Part shown: positions 1 to 14,000 of the stretch, piece after piece
Layout: every line of letters begins with the position of its first letter
Numbering within the stretch: position 1 is the stretch's first letter
From: Phaffia rhodozyma
Lineage: Eukaryota; Basidiomycota; Tremellomycetes; Cystofilobasidiales; Mrakiaceae
Length of the DNA stretch: 64,000 bases
NCBI GenBank assembly: GCA_014706385.1
Contig: JACGZH010000001.1
Coordinates: forward strand, 1,798,001-1,862,000
Direction of reading: 5' to 3'
The notes under the pieces: model-generated
Databases searched by the model: none
What the model was told of the DNA's origin: nothing
The model's input: the letters and a program-made list of their open reading frames with translations, nothing else
Program-made: the position numbers and the translations under genes

Positions 1-1441
1 GACTACCGAGAATCACGGAAGATCCTTTTAAACATTGAGCACCGACTCATTCTTCAGGTTTGTGTCTTCGTTCAACGTTGGCATCCCCATGACGTCCACT
101 GAATAAAACCATATCGCATGTATCCACTTTCACTTAGATGGCACCCGACTATGACTACCTGACTCTGATGCAAAAGGTTGAGGTCTTCGAGTATGCTCTC
201 GAGAATACGACTGGTCAAGATCTATATAGAGTGCTGTGGCTCAAGAGTCGAAACTCCGAGTCATGGGTTGAGAGACGAACAACCTATATCCGATCTCTCG
301 CTTCAACAAGTATGGTCGGTTATATTTTGGGACTGGGAGATCGACACCCCTCAAATCTGCTTTTGGACAGGGTGTCTGGAAAGATTGTACACATCGATTT
401 TGTAAGTCCGAGCACTCAATCTTATTTTTATTTTTATTTTTATTCGCAAACAAGGGCCTTCTGACGTTGTTTCTTGTTGATTTGTCCAGGGTGATTGTTT
501 CGAAATCACGATGCACCGAGACAAATTTCCGGAGAAGATTCCCTTCCGTCTGACAAGAATGTTGACAAATGCCATGGAGGTTGGTCATCTCCTGTCTGCT
601 CCCGCATGGATGTTATAGCAAACCTTGAGATCTGACTAGAGCGTTTTCTTTTGTATCCGTGCAGATCTGCGGTGTGTATGGAGCTTACAGTCGAAGTTGC
701 GAGATTGTCATGCGCGTCATGCGAGACAACAAGGAGTCTCTTATGGCTGTGTTGGAGGCATTCGTCTACGACCCTTTGTTCATCTGGAGATTAGCATTGA
801 CTCCGGATGAACCTGCCGCCGCTCCTGAAGGTTTGCCCTTGTTGCGTCTATTGTACTATGTCTGTTTCATACTGACCGGGTTCGACGTTGATTGCATGAT
901 GGAGTAGACATGGATCCAGATCGAGGCGCTTTCGGAGGCGGACCAGGTAACAGACGACGTGGAGAGGAGAACGAGATGCTTCGAGGTAAGCTCATAGATG
1001 CTGGTTGTTTGACTCGGTCTCTGGCTGACTATGATTCATTGATTGTGTTTGGTCCATAGGCGCTGATGGAAAAGAGATTCAAAATGCTCATGCCGTCAAG
1101 GTCATCCAGCGTATCCAAGATAAACTCACCGGACGAGATTTCGGTATGTATACCCTTTCGGGTCTGACTCATGCCATCATTTGTGATGCACGGAGTTTCT
1201 TACCATTCTGTGTACGATGTTCTTCGTAGGTCGAGAGGGCCGAGATCTCAGACCACCTCAGGTTCTACCAGTCGACGAACAAGTACGAAAACTGATTCAA
1301 CAAGCTACCAGCATGGAGAATCTTTGTCAATGCTTCATCGGATGGTGTACGTATGATATTGCTTCCTGCACCCGTCACATCAAGCCGTTCTTACTATTTT
1401 CCTTCTCTCTTGTACGTCCGATAACAGGTGCTTTCTGGTAA
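1..1441 (+). CDS. TOR1: TOR kinase, C-terminal part (5'-truncated by the window edge)
   Basis: PI3K-related protein kinase of the TOR complexes, which controls growth and autophagy in response to nutrients. The first base is already in frame: exon 1 (1-57) reads [15 protein letters not shown], then an intron leads to [20 protein letters not shown] from 138. The kinase catalytic loop [13 protein letters not shown] is intact, followed by HIDFGDCFE (activation-segment DFG equivalent, split by an intron at about 402-489) and [18 protein letters not shown]. The last exons encode the FATC domain. Joining donor gtacgt near 1350 to the acceptor at 1427 gives CFIGWCAFW and a stop at 1439-1441. Roughly the last 290 residues of a protein of about 2,400 are present. 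The two FATC cysteines seven residues apart (NLCQ and GWC) are kept. The usual WCPFW ending reads WCAFW here. Identity is certain; exact internal splice joints are inferred. Confidence 0.96.
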
Positions 1442-1666
1442 ATCGACACCACTTCAACAACTATATGTTGAACCATCCTGCCCATATGTTCCCCTTGTCA
1501 TGTCTTCTTTTTTCTTTGCTCTCACGTTGTATTACCAAGAACAATATTATGTCGAGTTTTTACAATAAAGGCGAGTAAGTCTGAAGACAATGGTGAGTCT
1601 ATGACTGGTTGTACAAACAGCGCATCATTATATCAGAACTGGGGTTGGTTGGTGGTTTTTTTGTTT

Positions 1667-3754
1667 TTAGAAGAAGTCCATATCAACCCTAAGCACCCTT
1701 CCGTTCTCATCCAGCCTAAGAGGCATGAACCAATCGAGCTTTGTGTCCTCATCCGGTTCAATATCCCACCACCAACCTGTTGTAGGAGATTCGGATTTTG
1801 CTCTGACTGGGTCATTAGAGGGTAAGGTCAGAAGAGGCGGTGGATCAGGTAATGTGATTGATGCGAAGAGAGGAGACCGATGCAGAATGTCTATCGGGTT
1901 GTCTTCTTCTTGAAGCTTACGACGAAGGAGGGATGATTCGTCTTCCTGTATTGGTGTTCATCACCACCAATAGCGAGAGAAAGAGATGAGTAGAGAACTA
2001 AATTTAGCCCTAATGATAGGTAGTCGAATGAGGAAAACAGGCGACGAACCACATCGAATTCATCCTCTTTCTCCGCATAGATCGCATTCTCCTCCAACTC
2101 TTCAAACCCAGGTGCAAATGCGCTCCATGTGTCAGCTTGTGCGGTTACCCAGAGATGGATCGATCCCAAGCTTGATACAGAGGCGATCACTGGTTTGGTG
2201 GGATGCCACTATTGATTATTATTCGGTTATGATTTTTTTCCGAGTCAGCCGATTAAGTCGCCGAGTGAACTAATGAGAGAGAAAAAGAGAGAAGATGGAC
2301 AAACATGAACGTCATCGAGAGGTTGTTTGGGACCTTCGAGTACTTTGACGAGCGTCCCGCTAGATCGATCCCATATGTATATATCATGAGATATTCTATG
2401 ACCCGCGCCTTTTTTATCCGAAGAAGTGCACGAAGGAGGGACGCATGATGTCAGAGCTTGAGAGGATGGCGTCGACACAAAAGGGCGTCTAAAGGCTGAA
2501 CGAACCTCCAAAGACATATTCTCCGTCTCCAGAGAACCCAACTCCACACCATGGCGTTCGATTGATTGTATCTTGAAACCGATGGAGAAGCTCGACTCGA
2601 AACACCGAGCGCGGATCTTCTGGGTAAACGGGAGCGACTGAGAGGACTCTCACTGCTCGATCGGACGAGTTGATCACTAAATTACTGTTTACGTTCAGTT
2701 CGATTTATGCGCACTGAGTAAGCAGAGCGATAGAAGTTGGATGACAGAAAGAAGGAAAGCGGACAGAGAGAGCTCACCGACCGGAGAGGTCAAACTCCAT
2801 GCTTTTGATTATCGCGTTGCATAACTTCGTTCGAGTTTCTACCTGTTATGATGAGACATATTGTAGAGTATGAGCTCTTTCTGAATCAAATTGAGAGTGT
2901 AAAAATAAGCTGAAGAGGGATGACTGACCAGTCTAGTCTCTCCATCCATCACGATCAACTCTCCTGATCTGGTACCAAGAAAGATCTTTCTTCCATCGGG
3001 TGAGAACTTAGCGACCACAAACCCAGAGGTTTTTCTAATATCTTTTCCCTTTCCTTTTTCATCTGACTGGCCGTTTGTACTTGAGCTGTACGTTGGGTCG
3101 GATGTATCTGTGTCAAAAAGCTCGTATCTACCTCTTGAGGAGGGGCGGAGGTCGACTAAGTATGTCTCATGAGTGGACAGCGTTGCTAGGAAGATCTGTC
3201 TGAAGGACCGAACATGATCAGGGTAAAACGAGGGATCAAACCGACAGCTTCATGTCAGCTACTCTGGAAAAAGGACGAATACGCGTCAAGGAAGGATACG
3301 AACGAGTTGTGAGGATGAAAGAACGCGCCCAGAACGGGAGCTTTGAACCGGATGACTTGTTTTCGGTCGCCTGTTTCTAGATCCCAGATGATGCATGTCG
3401 CGTCTCTAGATGAAGTGAGGAGAAACCTTGAGTTCCTCGACCAACTACAGCCAATAGGATCATCGCGGGGCAAAGATTAGTGGTTGCAGGATCTCTCAAT
3501 CTCAAATCACGATACTAAACCTGGACGAACCAAACGGTTTCTACAGACTCTGCGTGGCCTTGTTCGATCCAAACTGGACGTTTGGTCTCGACGTCCCAAA
3601 CGCAGACAGCTCCGTCCGCTCTGCCAGAGGCAATGAAGGAGCCAGCAAAGACTCCAGCATGATTGAATCTGGAACAGATGGCTGAATCATCCAGAGTGGT
3701 TGTGATTGCATCTGGAAAGTCCTGGAGGAAGGGAGAAAGGAGCTCGACGTTCAT
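1667..3754 (-). CDS. SWD1: COMPASS subunit Swd1/RBBP5-like WD40 protein
   Basis: Subunit of the Set1/COMPASS histone H3K4 methyltransferase. The start is placed at MNVELLSPFLQDFPD, where RBBP5/Swd1 proteins usually begin, although the frame stays open further upstream. WD40 repeats are visible: SGRADGAVCVWDVET, GCSWSRNSRFLLTSSRDAT with CIIWDLETGDRK, then TIRVLS-type repeats. The family signature follows as QDTINRTPWCGVGFSGDGEY, and then IYIWDRSSGTLVKVLEGPK and IHLWVTAQADTWSAFAPGF with EELEEN. After EKEDEFDV an intron joins to EDESSLLRRKLQEED. The C-terminal tail ends in LRVDMDFF with the stop at 1667-1669. The tail is acidic and carries WWWDIEPDEDTKLDWF. The gene is convergent with TOR1 and divergent from the U6/ELP3 region. 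RBBP5 normally binds Ash2 and SET through this C-terminal region; that part is family knowledge. Confidence 0.93.
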
Positions 3755-4162
3755 CTGGTGTGCATCCAGAATTGATGAGGCTGACTGTTGAGATAATTGG
3801 ATGAGCGTCGAGCCAACTAGCAAGAAGTGCAGTCACGTGATTTGGCTCAACCCTCAACCCAACACACACATATTCCAGAGTCTCCCTCCGGTTTGTGAGG
3901 ACTCCGGTCTCACCATTGGTTTGGACGATGTACGGCGCTGGTTGTGATATTGTTTACCCTTGCCTTTGCCAGGTTCCTCTAATCAACTGAATCATCCATG
4001 TTCATATACATGGTGTTCTCTGCTACAATGTGTCACAAGGAAAGTACCCATATATATCAAAATGTTTATCAATACAGAGCTCAGATGATGACGTCCCATA
4101 AGTTCATATCCTCGATGTATACATAAAAAGTACACAACTCAACAGATATAGACATACGAAAG

Positions 4163-4282
4163 AAAAAAATAATTTGACCCGAAGGTCTCCACTCTGATCG
4201 AATCGTGTCATCCTTATGCAGGGGCAATGCTAATCTTCTCTGTATTGTATTCGATATTATTGATGTCCTGGTTGCCCAGGAC
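4163..4282 (-). ncRNA. U6 spliceosomal snRNA
   Basis: On the minus strand the sequence opens with a perfect 5' stem-loop (GTCCTGG, GCAA loop, CCAGGAC; 4265-4282). It continues through ATACAGAGAAGATTAGCA (the invariant ACAGAGA box), then TTGCCCCTGCATAAGGATGA (the AGC triad and internal stem-loop) and CACG, and ends in a run of seven T (4163-4169), a typical RNA polymerase III terminator. The ACAGAG box starts about 40 nt from the 5' end, as in human U6. The 3' tail of about 40 nt is longer than in human U6. A T/A-rich element (TTACAAAAT) lies some 20 nt upstream of the 5' stem and could serve as a TATA box. The conserved core is uninterrupted, unlike the intron-bearing U6 genes known from fission yeast and some basidiomycete yeasts. 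Ends are approximate. Confidence 0.93.
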
Positions 4283-4587
4283 GGAAGATTTTGTAAGGTT
4301 TCACGGTGTGGAGGTGCAACAAATGATTTGCGACCCGCGGGCATAGCTTCAACGATCACAGAGGCAAGTCGTGGTTCGCGTAGATTTGTTCAGCCTTTTG
4401 GGTAAGCACGTGTTGCGGCGCCGTAACCAGGCCCAAATGTTACGACCTCCCTGCAAGGCTACCCAATTAGCCATTAGCATTTGGTAGGGAAGGAATTCAG
4501 TCCTTCCTTCAGCAGCACCAAACTACTCAACACATCCAACCTCGTCCTCACTCTCTTCCTTCGGAGACCAGATCTTTGCTCGCAGCC

Positions 4588-7282
<2,695 letters not shown>

Positions 7283-7536
7283 CGAACGACACTATGTTCT
7301 TTCTCTTCTGTTTCCACTTGTGTGGTGTACGATACTCTAGACGGTTGAATATATGATCTTTTTCACTTGAGTTTGAGGCTGATGCAAGCCTGACGATATA
7401 TTTATCTATCACTCGACTTTTTCCGTGAACGAATCTTTCCTTCTTTCCTATCGACCATCTTTTCATTTTGTTGGGTATCATCTGTAATCCTTTCTTCTCT
7501 CTCACATTTTCTGCAAATCAACTCGGGCGCATAAAT

Positions 7537-8965
7537 ATGACTCTCAAAAGGTATTTATCTCTTCTCTTTCTCTTGATTAGCGTTTCTTTTGGACGTTTCT
7601 CGCTCCTGTTCTCTTCTTGTCTCACGTCATAGTTCCCTTGAAACATCTATCCAAACAGCATCATCTCTCCTTCGGTCCTTGCTTCTGACTTTGGAAAGCT
7701 CACTTTCGAGTGCAGCCGAATGATCAAGGATGGAGCTGACTGGCTTCACATGGGTATGTTCATAACTCTTCTACGGGTCCTCTTTTTTTTTCCTCCTTTC
7801 TCTTATGACGTCTGGGCTTGCTGATCTTGGGTTTCGTGTTCTCTTCATTTCAATAGATATTATGGACGGACACTTTGTTCCCAATATCACTATGGGTTCG
7901 TTCGATATTTCTTTGTGCAACTCAATTCTGGCTCCTCAATAAGACCTGTTTTGGACAAGAGGTACTAATTCCAAGCTGTCCGTGAAATTTTGTTGGTCTG
8001 GTAGGCGCCCCTATTCTGACTTGCGTGAAGCAGGCCATCCCAGATATCTTTATGGACTGCCATATGATGGTCGCTGATCCCGAACGAGTAAGCGATGTCC
8101 TTTTTGTAGATGTCGACTCTTCATTCCCATTTTATTGTCCCTTTATTGAACGCCTATGTTCTATGGTACGTGTGTTATCCCGCAGTGGGTTTCGGACGTC
8201 GCTGCCGCCGGAGGAAAGTTGTACACCTTCCACTACGAGGCCACCAGTGCGTTTTACTTCAACAGTTTCCTTGTTTAAAATCTCGAGTTTCAAACTTTAG
8301 ACTCATCGCCTAACCTGTTTTCCCTTTTGAATCTGGGCACGCGTGCGGTCGTTGATTGAACACAAAAGAGGATCACATCAAGATCATCAAGCAGATTCAT
8401 GACGCTGGAATGAAGGCTGGAATCGCAATCTCTCCCGATACCCCGGCTGAGGTGATCACCAAGGAGATTGCTGATGCGGCTGATATGATCTTGGTTATGA
8501 CTGTGCACCCTGGTACGTTCTGACTTGGTACATTGTTGATAACAAATAGGATTCCTGATATATTATCTGGTGTCAAACACATTGATGGTTCAAAGGAAAG
8601 GGAGGTCAGAAGTTTATGGCTGAGTGTCTTCCCAAGGTATGTTTATATCAGACATGTCTCGTCCATTATGACTCTTCTCAATGATCTCTGATCATGTTCT
8701 CTTTGTGGGTGGGGTTGTTGACATATCATCTCTCTCTTTCTCTGCGCGCGTACAGGTGACTACCCTCCGAGAGCTTTACCCTAACAAGGATATTCAGGTC
8801 GACGGTGGTGTTGGACCTGCCACCATCCACGTTTGCGCCGACGCCGGTTCGAACGTCATCGTTGCCGGTTCGGCCATCTTTGGAGCAAAGGACTCAAAGG
8901 ATGTCATCAACCAGATCAGGGCCGCTGTTGACGAGGCTATCGCCAAGAGGGCTTCCAAGGCTTGA
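7537..8965 (+). CDS. RPE1: ribulose-phosphate 3-epimerase
   Basis: Interconverts ribulose 5-phosphate and xylulose 5-phosphate in the pentose phosphate pathway; cytosolic TIM barrel. The ATG at 7537 gives MTLK, then an intron, then [15 protein letters not shown]. Metal-site and family motifs are present in order: [64 protein letters not shown] and [12 protein letters not shown]. The length, about 225 residues, fits the eukaryotic family. The coding region is broken by about seven introns, some exons being very short (for example the exon carrying [12 protein letters not shown]). It ends KRASKA at 8965, convergent with the cyclophilin gene some 270 bp away. Confident identification; nothing odd in the active site. 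Confidence 0.96.
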
Positions 8966-9237
8966 GTGTAGAAGCGGGGTATGAACGTGTGATTTTTTTT
9001 TGGAGGGGTCTTCTGATAACTCTTCGGGTTGAAGATGCTTCCCGAGTAGTTGAAGAAATGTAGCATAGCTTAGTAGAGATGGACGTGACTTCTAGATCTG
9101 ACGAATAAGGCCTGTTGGGTGCATTGATATACAAAAGACACATCTGACAACGGAAAATCTGGAAGGAGATTTGTCAATACGTAGTACATGCTTCCCTCTT
9201 CAAACTCCTATACGATTTCCGTCCGACAGCAGGTTCT

Positions 9238-10838
9238 CTAGTCCGAATCGGAATCATCTCCAGAGATGACGACTCCGGAGGAGGCAATCCCGACTTTGGC
9301 TTTCGGTTTACCAGATGAGGATCCTAGTGTTTCGATCTGTCGAACAAGTTCCATACTTTATGGCCACCCAGAAGGAGAATGGATAGAAGGCAGGATGGCA
9401 GAGCAGAACAACAAAATCAGCCTTGTCCAGTTTTGTCAAATACTTGATCGTCTCGCATGATGTTCTACCCACCCTTCTATGACTTCACCAAAGACCTAGA
9501 CCGCATTATCAGAAAGATTGTCAGCCTGGTCAGCTTTCTCTCATCGTCATATGTGTACGCCGCGCAGATCAAGAGACGAGAAACACATACCACGTGTTTC
9601 CCGCTAAGGACGTTTTCCGATACGATTTCCCCCGGATAAAGTCGTTTGACCAAGAACAAAGGTCAGCTTTCTCTTGTAGGGGGTTGATGTTTCTGATTAC
9701 GATGATGCACGGCCCACTTACTCGAGATGGGGTGTACTGGCTACGGTGATAAAGAATTGAGAACCGTTCGTCGCCGGTCCGGCATTGGCCACTAGTTTAT
9801 ACAAGGACCCATAGTCGTCTAGGTAAGCTTCTTTTTTTTTCATCACGAAACTGGTTGATAGACAGGATGGAAGCAAATAACATACTAGAGAGAAGTCCAG
9901 GCTTGGTGTGTCTGACGACGAACTGATGATCAGAAAGACAAGAATAGAGACGGCGCGTTCAATCTGAGTTCATGTCGAACGATAAGCGCTCAACACCTAC
10001 GTTCTCATCCTCGAATTTTCCTCCTCGTCCAGGATAGATGGACTTTCCACCTGTCCCATCGTGCCTAGGCAAAACGCGTACATGGATTGTTCCTGCGAGT
10101 CAGCGCTGGGAAACACGGATATCAAGAATGACGGCGATGGATATACCTAGTAAAGTCACCACCTTGAAGCATGAAACCAGGGATGATTCGGTGAAAACTA
10201 GAAGGTCGAATGGACGAGTGATGTCGATTTTGATCAATATGTCATGTCGGTCGTGTCTGAGTGATTGAAGCTGGACGAGCATGAATGGACTGACCCGGAG
10301 AGTTTGTAGCCAAACCCATTTTGACCGGTACAGAGCTCTCTGAAGTTCCGAGCAGTCTTGGGGACCACATCATCATACAGTTTCTGTCGATTCAGAGCAG
10401 AATGGAGATTCACCCGAGTCATCAAACGATTTCTGTCTCAAATCAGAAGGAGTATGGGTGCTTACAAAGACGATGTTTCCTGCAGGCTCGCCATTTATCT
10501 GGATAGAAAAGTAGCTAGGTAGTTGACAGTTTCAGTACAAGCCGCCAAATGGAGAGTTCAGAGTGATACCGAGCGCACCACAACTGTCCGGCCTGCCCTT
10601 TCTGAGTTATCCTGAGAACGCCATGCATGTATGAAACGCTTGATCAACCGCAAAAACAGGTCACTCTGAGCCGGAGAGGTAAACGGTCTTACGCCGATGT
10701 AGATGTAGCGGCCTGATCGTTTGATCCCTCCTATGAAATCGATCGAAAAAAGGTCAATCTCTGTTTCCCTGGTGATCCTTCCCGGCTACCAGCACTCACC
10801 GAGGACTTTTTGGACTTGAATATAGAGAGTAGACCCAT
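9238..10838 (-). CDS. cyclophilin-type peptidyl-prolyl cis-trans isomerase with N-terminal extension
   Basis: Proline isomerase of the cyclophilin A fold. Eleven exons can be joined in frame into a protein of about 196 residues: a lysine/serine-rich leader ([19 protein letters not shown]) of 26 residues, then [109 protein letters not shown] and [15 protein letters not shown], ending in an acidic ISGDDSDSD tail. The catalytic R and F (FHRIIPGF) and the Q of MLQGGDF are present. At the position of human CypA Trp121 (EWLDGKHV) this protein has His (PHLDGKHV), a change associated with weak cyclosporin binding. One exon (9591-9603) is only 13 nt. Exon 1 (10800-10838) is 39 nt. The start and leader are inferred from phase; the catalytic core is certain. 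Confidence 0.9.
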
Positions 10839-10840
10839 GT

Positions 10841-10891
10841 TGATTGCTGACTGTTGATTGCTGATTGCTGATTGCTGTATGCTGTATGCTA
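10841..10891. repeat. short tandem repeat of GATTGCT/GTATGCT units
   Basis: Seven-base units (TGATTGC, degenerating to TGTATGC) are repeated about seven times just upstream of the cyclophilin ATG. They lie in the 228-bp divergent promoter shared with SLA1. The repeat would fall in the 5' UTR or core promoter of the cyclophilin gene. No known element is recognised. Confidence 0.75.
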
Positions 10892-11066
10892 GGTGTACCA
10901 GATCCACACTCTCACGGTCCGACGGCTATGATGCTACTAGAGTGAGCTAACCCTAACAGACGCTTATCGTTCTCAATCCCGCGTGGCTTTTTCTTCTGGT
11001 CGCCTTTTCCCTTCACTTTCCCATCTCTTCCTCTATACATCCCATCTCGAGTCAAGTCTGTCCCAG

Positions 11067-14000
11067 ATGTTTGGCCTGTACAAAGCCCTATACGACTATA
11101 CGCCTCAGGATCCGGAAACAGAGCTCGCGTTGGCCGAGGATCAGGAGCTTTATATCATCGACAAGGAGGACGATCAGTCAGTCTTTCGTTCCCGCTATGT
11201 TGACTGAGAAGCACTAGGTTGACAACTCGGTTGGAACGTTTCTCTACATCCTTCCTTCTTCTTCATTCAACCGTTCTTGTCTGCTTCTGGATAACCTTCT
11301 TGTACGCGTTTTAAATGAAACTTTTCTGGTAGATGGTGGAAAGCAAAGGTAAAACTCGATCAGGCTAGTGAAGAGGAAGGAGCGGTCGGACTAGTCCCGT
11401 CCAATTACGTTGAAGAGGTTCGCTCGTCTTTATGTTCCATCGTTCTGGCCTGTGTGTCGTTTTCTCTATGTAGATCATGCTAAGACCTTCTGTCGGTTAC
11501 TGCGATTCCTGTTTCTTCCATTTAGATGTCTCCCCTCTATCTTGCTCGAGCGATCTACGCATACGCAGCCACCAACGATGAGGAACTTACGATGAACGAG
11601 GACGACCCGCTCCAGGTATTCGAAAAGGATGACGAGTGGCTCTTGGTAAAGCTTCAATCAGACGCGAACAAACTCGGATATGTCCCGGCTTCATATGTTC
11701 AGGAGGAAGAGGGCACAGGAGAAAGCGACGCGTTCGGAGGAGTCTCTGCAGAAGTAAGCTTACGTCATCCTTTTGAGGCACTTATAGCAAGAAAGCACGA
11801 GTATAGGAAAGGCTCACTCGGTTTCATCTATACTTCTTGCTGCATTCCAAAGACCGAGTCCCCAACGGAACCTGCGGCTGCGTATACCGATCCAGCAGAA
11901 CTGGCAGCCGCCAGCCGGAACAAGGCTAAAGCTGACGCGATTCAGACTTGGGTGGTCTCAGTACGTGATATTGTCTGAAGATGTATCATATTCACCGATC
12001 GGAATACAAGCTGATGCCAAGAAACGAATCTCAAACAGGAACTTGACGATAAGAAAAAGAAGAAAAAGGGAACCTTGGGCGTCGGTAATGGTGCCATCTT
12101 CTTTGCAAGCGAATCAGATAAAGTAAGTCAGAGTCATTTCGTATTTGACAGTAATGACGATCGGGCAACTGAACCGAACTCTCTTAGACCCCTATCCAAC
12201 AACATCCCATCTCTGCCGTTACCTCTGTCACCCACGACCACAAAGATTTATCACTGCATATCACCGGCCTCGCCGCCCCACTCAACTTTCATTCCAGCTC
12301 TCGAGATGAGACAGATGAGATCGTCTCTAAGCTTCGTACCTCTAAAGATCTCTCAGGAGGCGCCTTCTCAGCCGTTGATGAGCCCATCATCGGTGCTCCG
12401 CCTACATTACCTCAGCTCACTACGTCGACGTCGACCAAGAACGTTCGTTGGGCCTCCAGCCCGATCACAGAATCCCACCCAGCTGAAAATTCGGACGCGG
12501 CCGCCGCGGTTGCCTTGTATGATTTCGAAGCTCAAGGAGAGGACGAGCTTAATTTGACGGAGGGTGAGAACCTAGTCATTCTGGACCAGAGTGCCGAGGA
12601 TTGGTGGAAGGTCCGGAACGAGCGAGGCGAGGAAGGTGTTGTACCCGCGCAGTATGTCGAGGTCGGCTCAGCAGGGGTAGACAACTCGGTGGGTAATTCA
12701 GCAGAAGATTACGAGGCGGAGGAGAGAGAGAGCGCGGCAAGGGAGGCAGCCGAGGCCGAAGCGGAAGCGAACGCCAAGGCTCAAAGAAGGAGAGAGAGAG
12801 AGGAGGCTGAGGCCGCTCAAGAAGCTGAAGCCAGGAGGGTCAGAAGAGAACAAGAGGATAGGAGGAGACAGAAGGTCGAAGAAAAGATGAGAAGGGAGGA
12901 TGAGGCGGCCGAGTACGTATCATTCTTTTTCTGCACGGTGACAACCGTATATGACCTCGTCCATACTCATCGAGCTTACTGTTAACTCTATTACTTAAAA
13001 TTTTCATTTCATTTCATTTCATTAGACGACAACGGGCTAGACAGCAAGGCGCTCCCCAGCCTCCTCAAATCAGGTCTAGACCTTCTCATTCGGAGGCCGT
13101 TAACCGAGACATCCCTATTCCCAAAGACAGAAGCATGCCTGATCGACCTCAGAAGGCTAGTTCGTCCGGAAGATCTCGTAAGTACTTCTACGCCCCTCTC
13201 TGGAAGCGCCCTATGCTGACTCAACATTGGTCATTCGTTGATTGTGTCAGGACCCTCGGCCAACCGAGTTCGAACTTGGCATGACAAATCAGGACAGTTC
13301 AAAGTTGAAGCCGAGTTTCTTGGACTCAAAGAGGGCAAGATCCGGTTACATAAGCTCAATGGAGTCGTTATCGAGGTCCCGCTGGAGAAGATGTCGCCCG
13401 AGGACCGGGAATATATCGACCGAGGAATGGACCGAAGACCCGCTCACCCTGCGATGAACGAAGATGATCTCCCTCTTGCTCAATCCCATCCCCACAAGTC
13501 TCGACCTACTAGCAGCGTCAGCCGAGATACTTCCTCTTCCAGTCGTCCTTCCTCGTCGGCTCAGTCTCAGTCTCAGTCTCGCCCGACACCCGTCAAGAAG
13601 CCAACAATCGACTGGTTCGAGTTCTTCCTTAATGCTGGTTGTGACATGGACGACTGCACCCGATACGCTGCCGCCTTTGAGCGTGACAAAATTGATACCA
13701 CGATCTTGCCTGATTTGGACGCTTCCACCTTGCGATCTCTTGGACTCCGAGAAGGTGACGTCATCCGTGTCAGAAAAGCAATCTCGGCCAGAAACCCTCC
13801 TAAAGATAAGGAAACAAAGAAGCAAATTGAAAGCGATGAGGCACTCGCCAGGCGACTACAACAGGAGGAGCAGTCTGGCCGGGTAAGCAGTCCTTCAGCG
13901 GCTACAACGAACAACTCTGCCAGTCTCTTTACTAGTTCGGACGGTAGTCTGAAAAATCAGACCAGGAGAGGACGGCCGGAAAGGAAATCGACGACCTCAT

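Noticed and set aside
4380..4587. Possible tRNA between U6 and ELP3
   Set aside because: No A-box/B-box pair or cloverleaf could be drawn; the sequence reads as promoter and 5' UTR of ELP3.
12075..12557. 160-codon frame overlapping the middle of SLA1
   Set aside because: It is a frame-shifted reading of the SLA1 exons that encode the central region and SH3-3.
13346..13825. 159-codon minus-strand frame in SLA1
   Set aside because: Antisense shadow of the SHD1/SHD2 exon.
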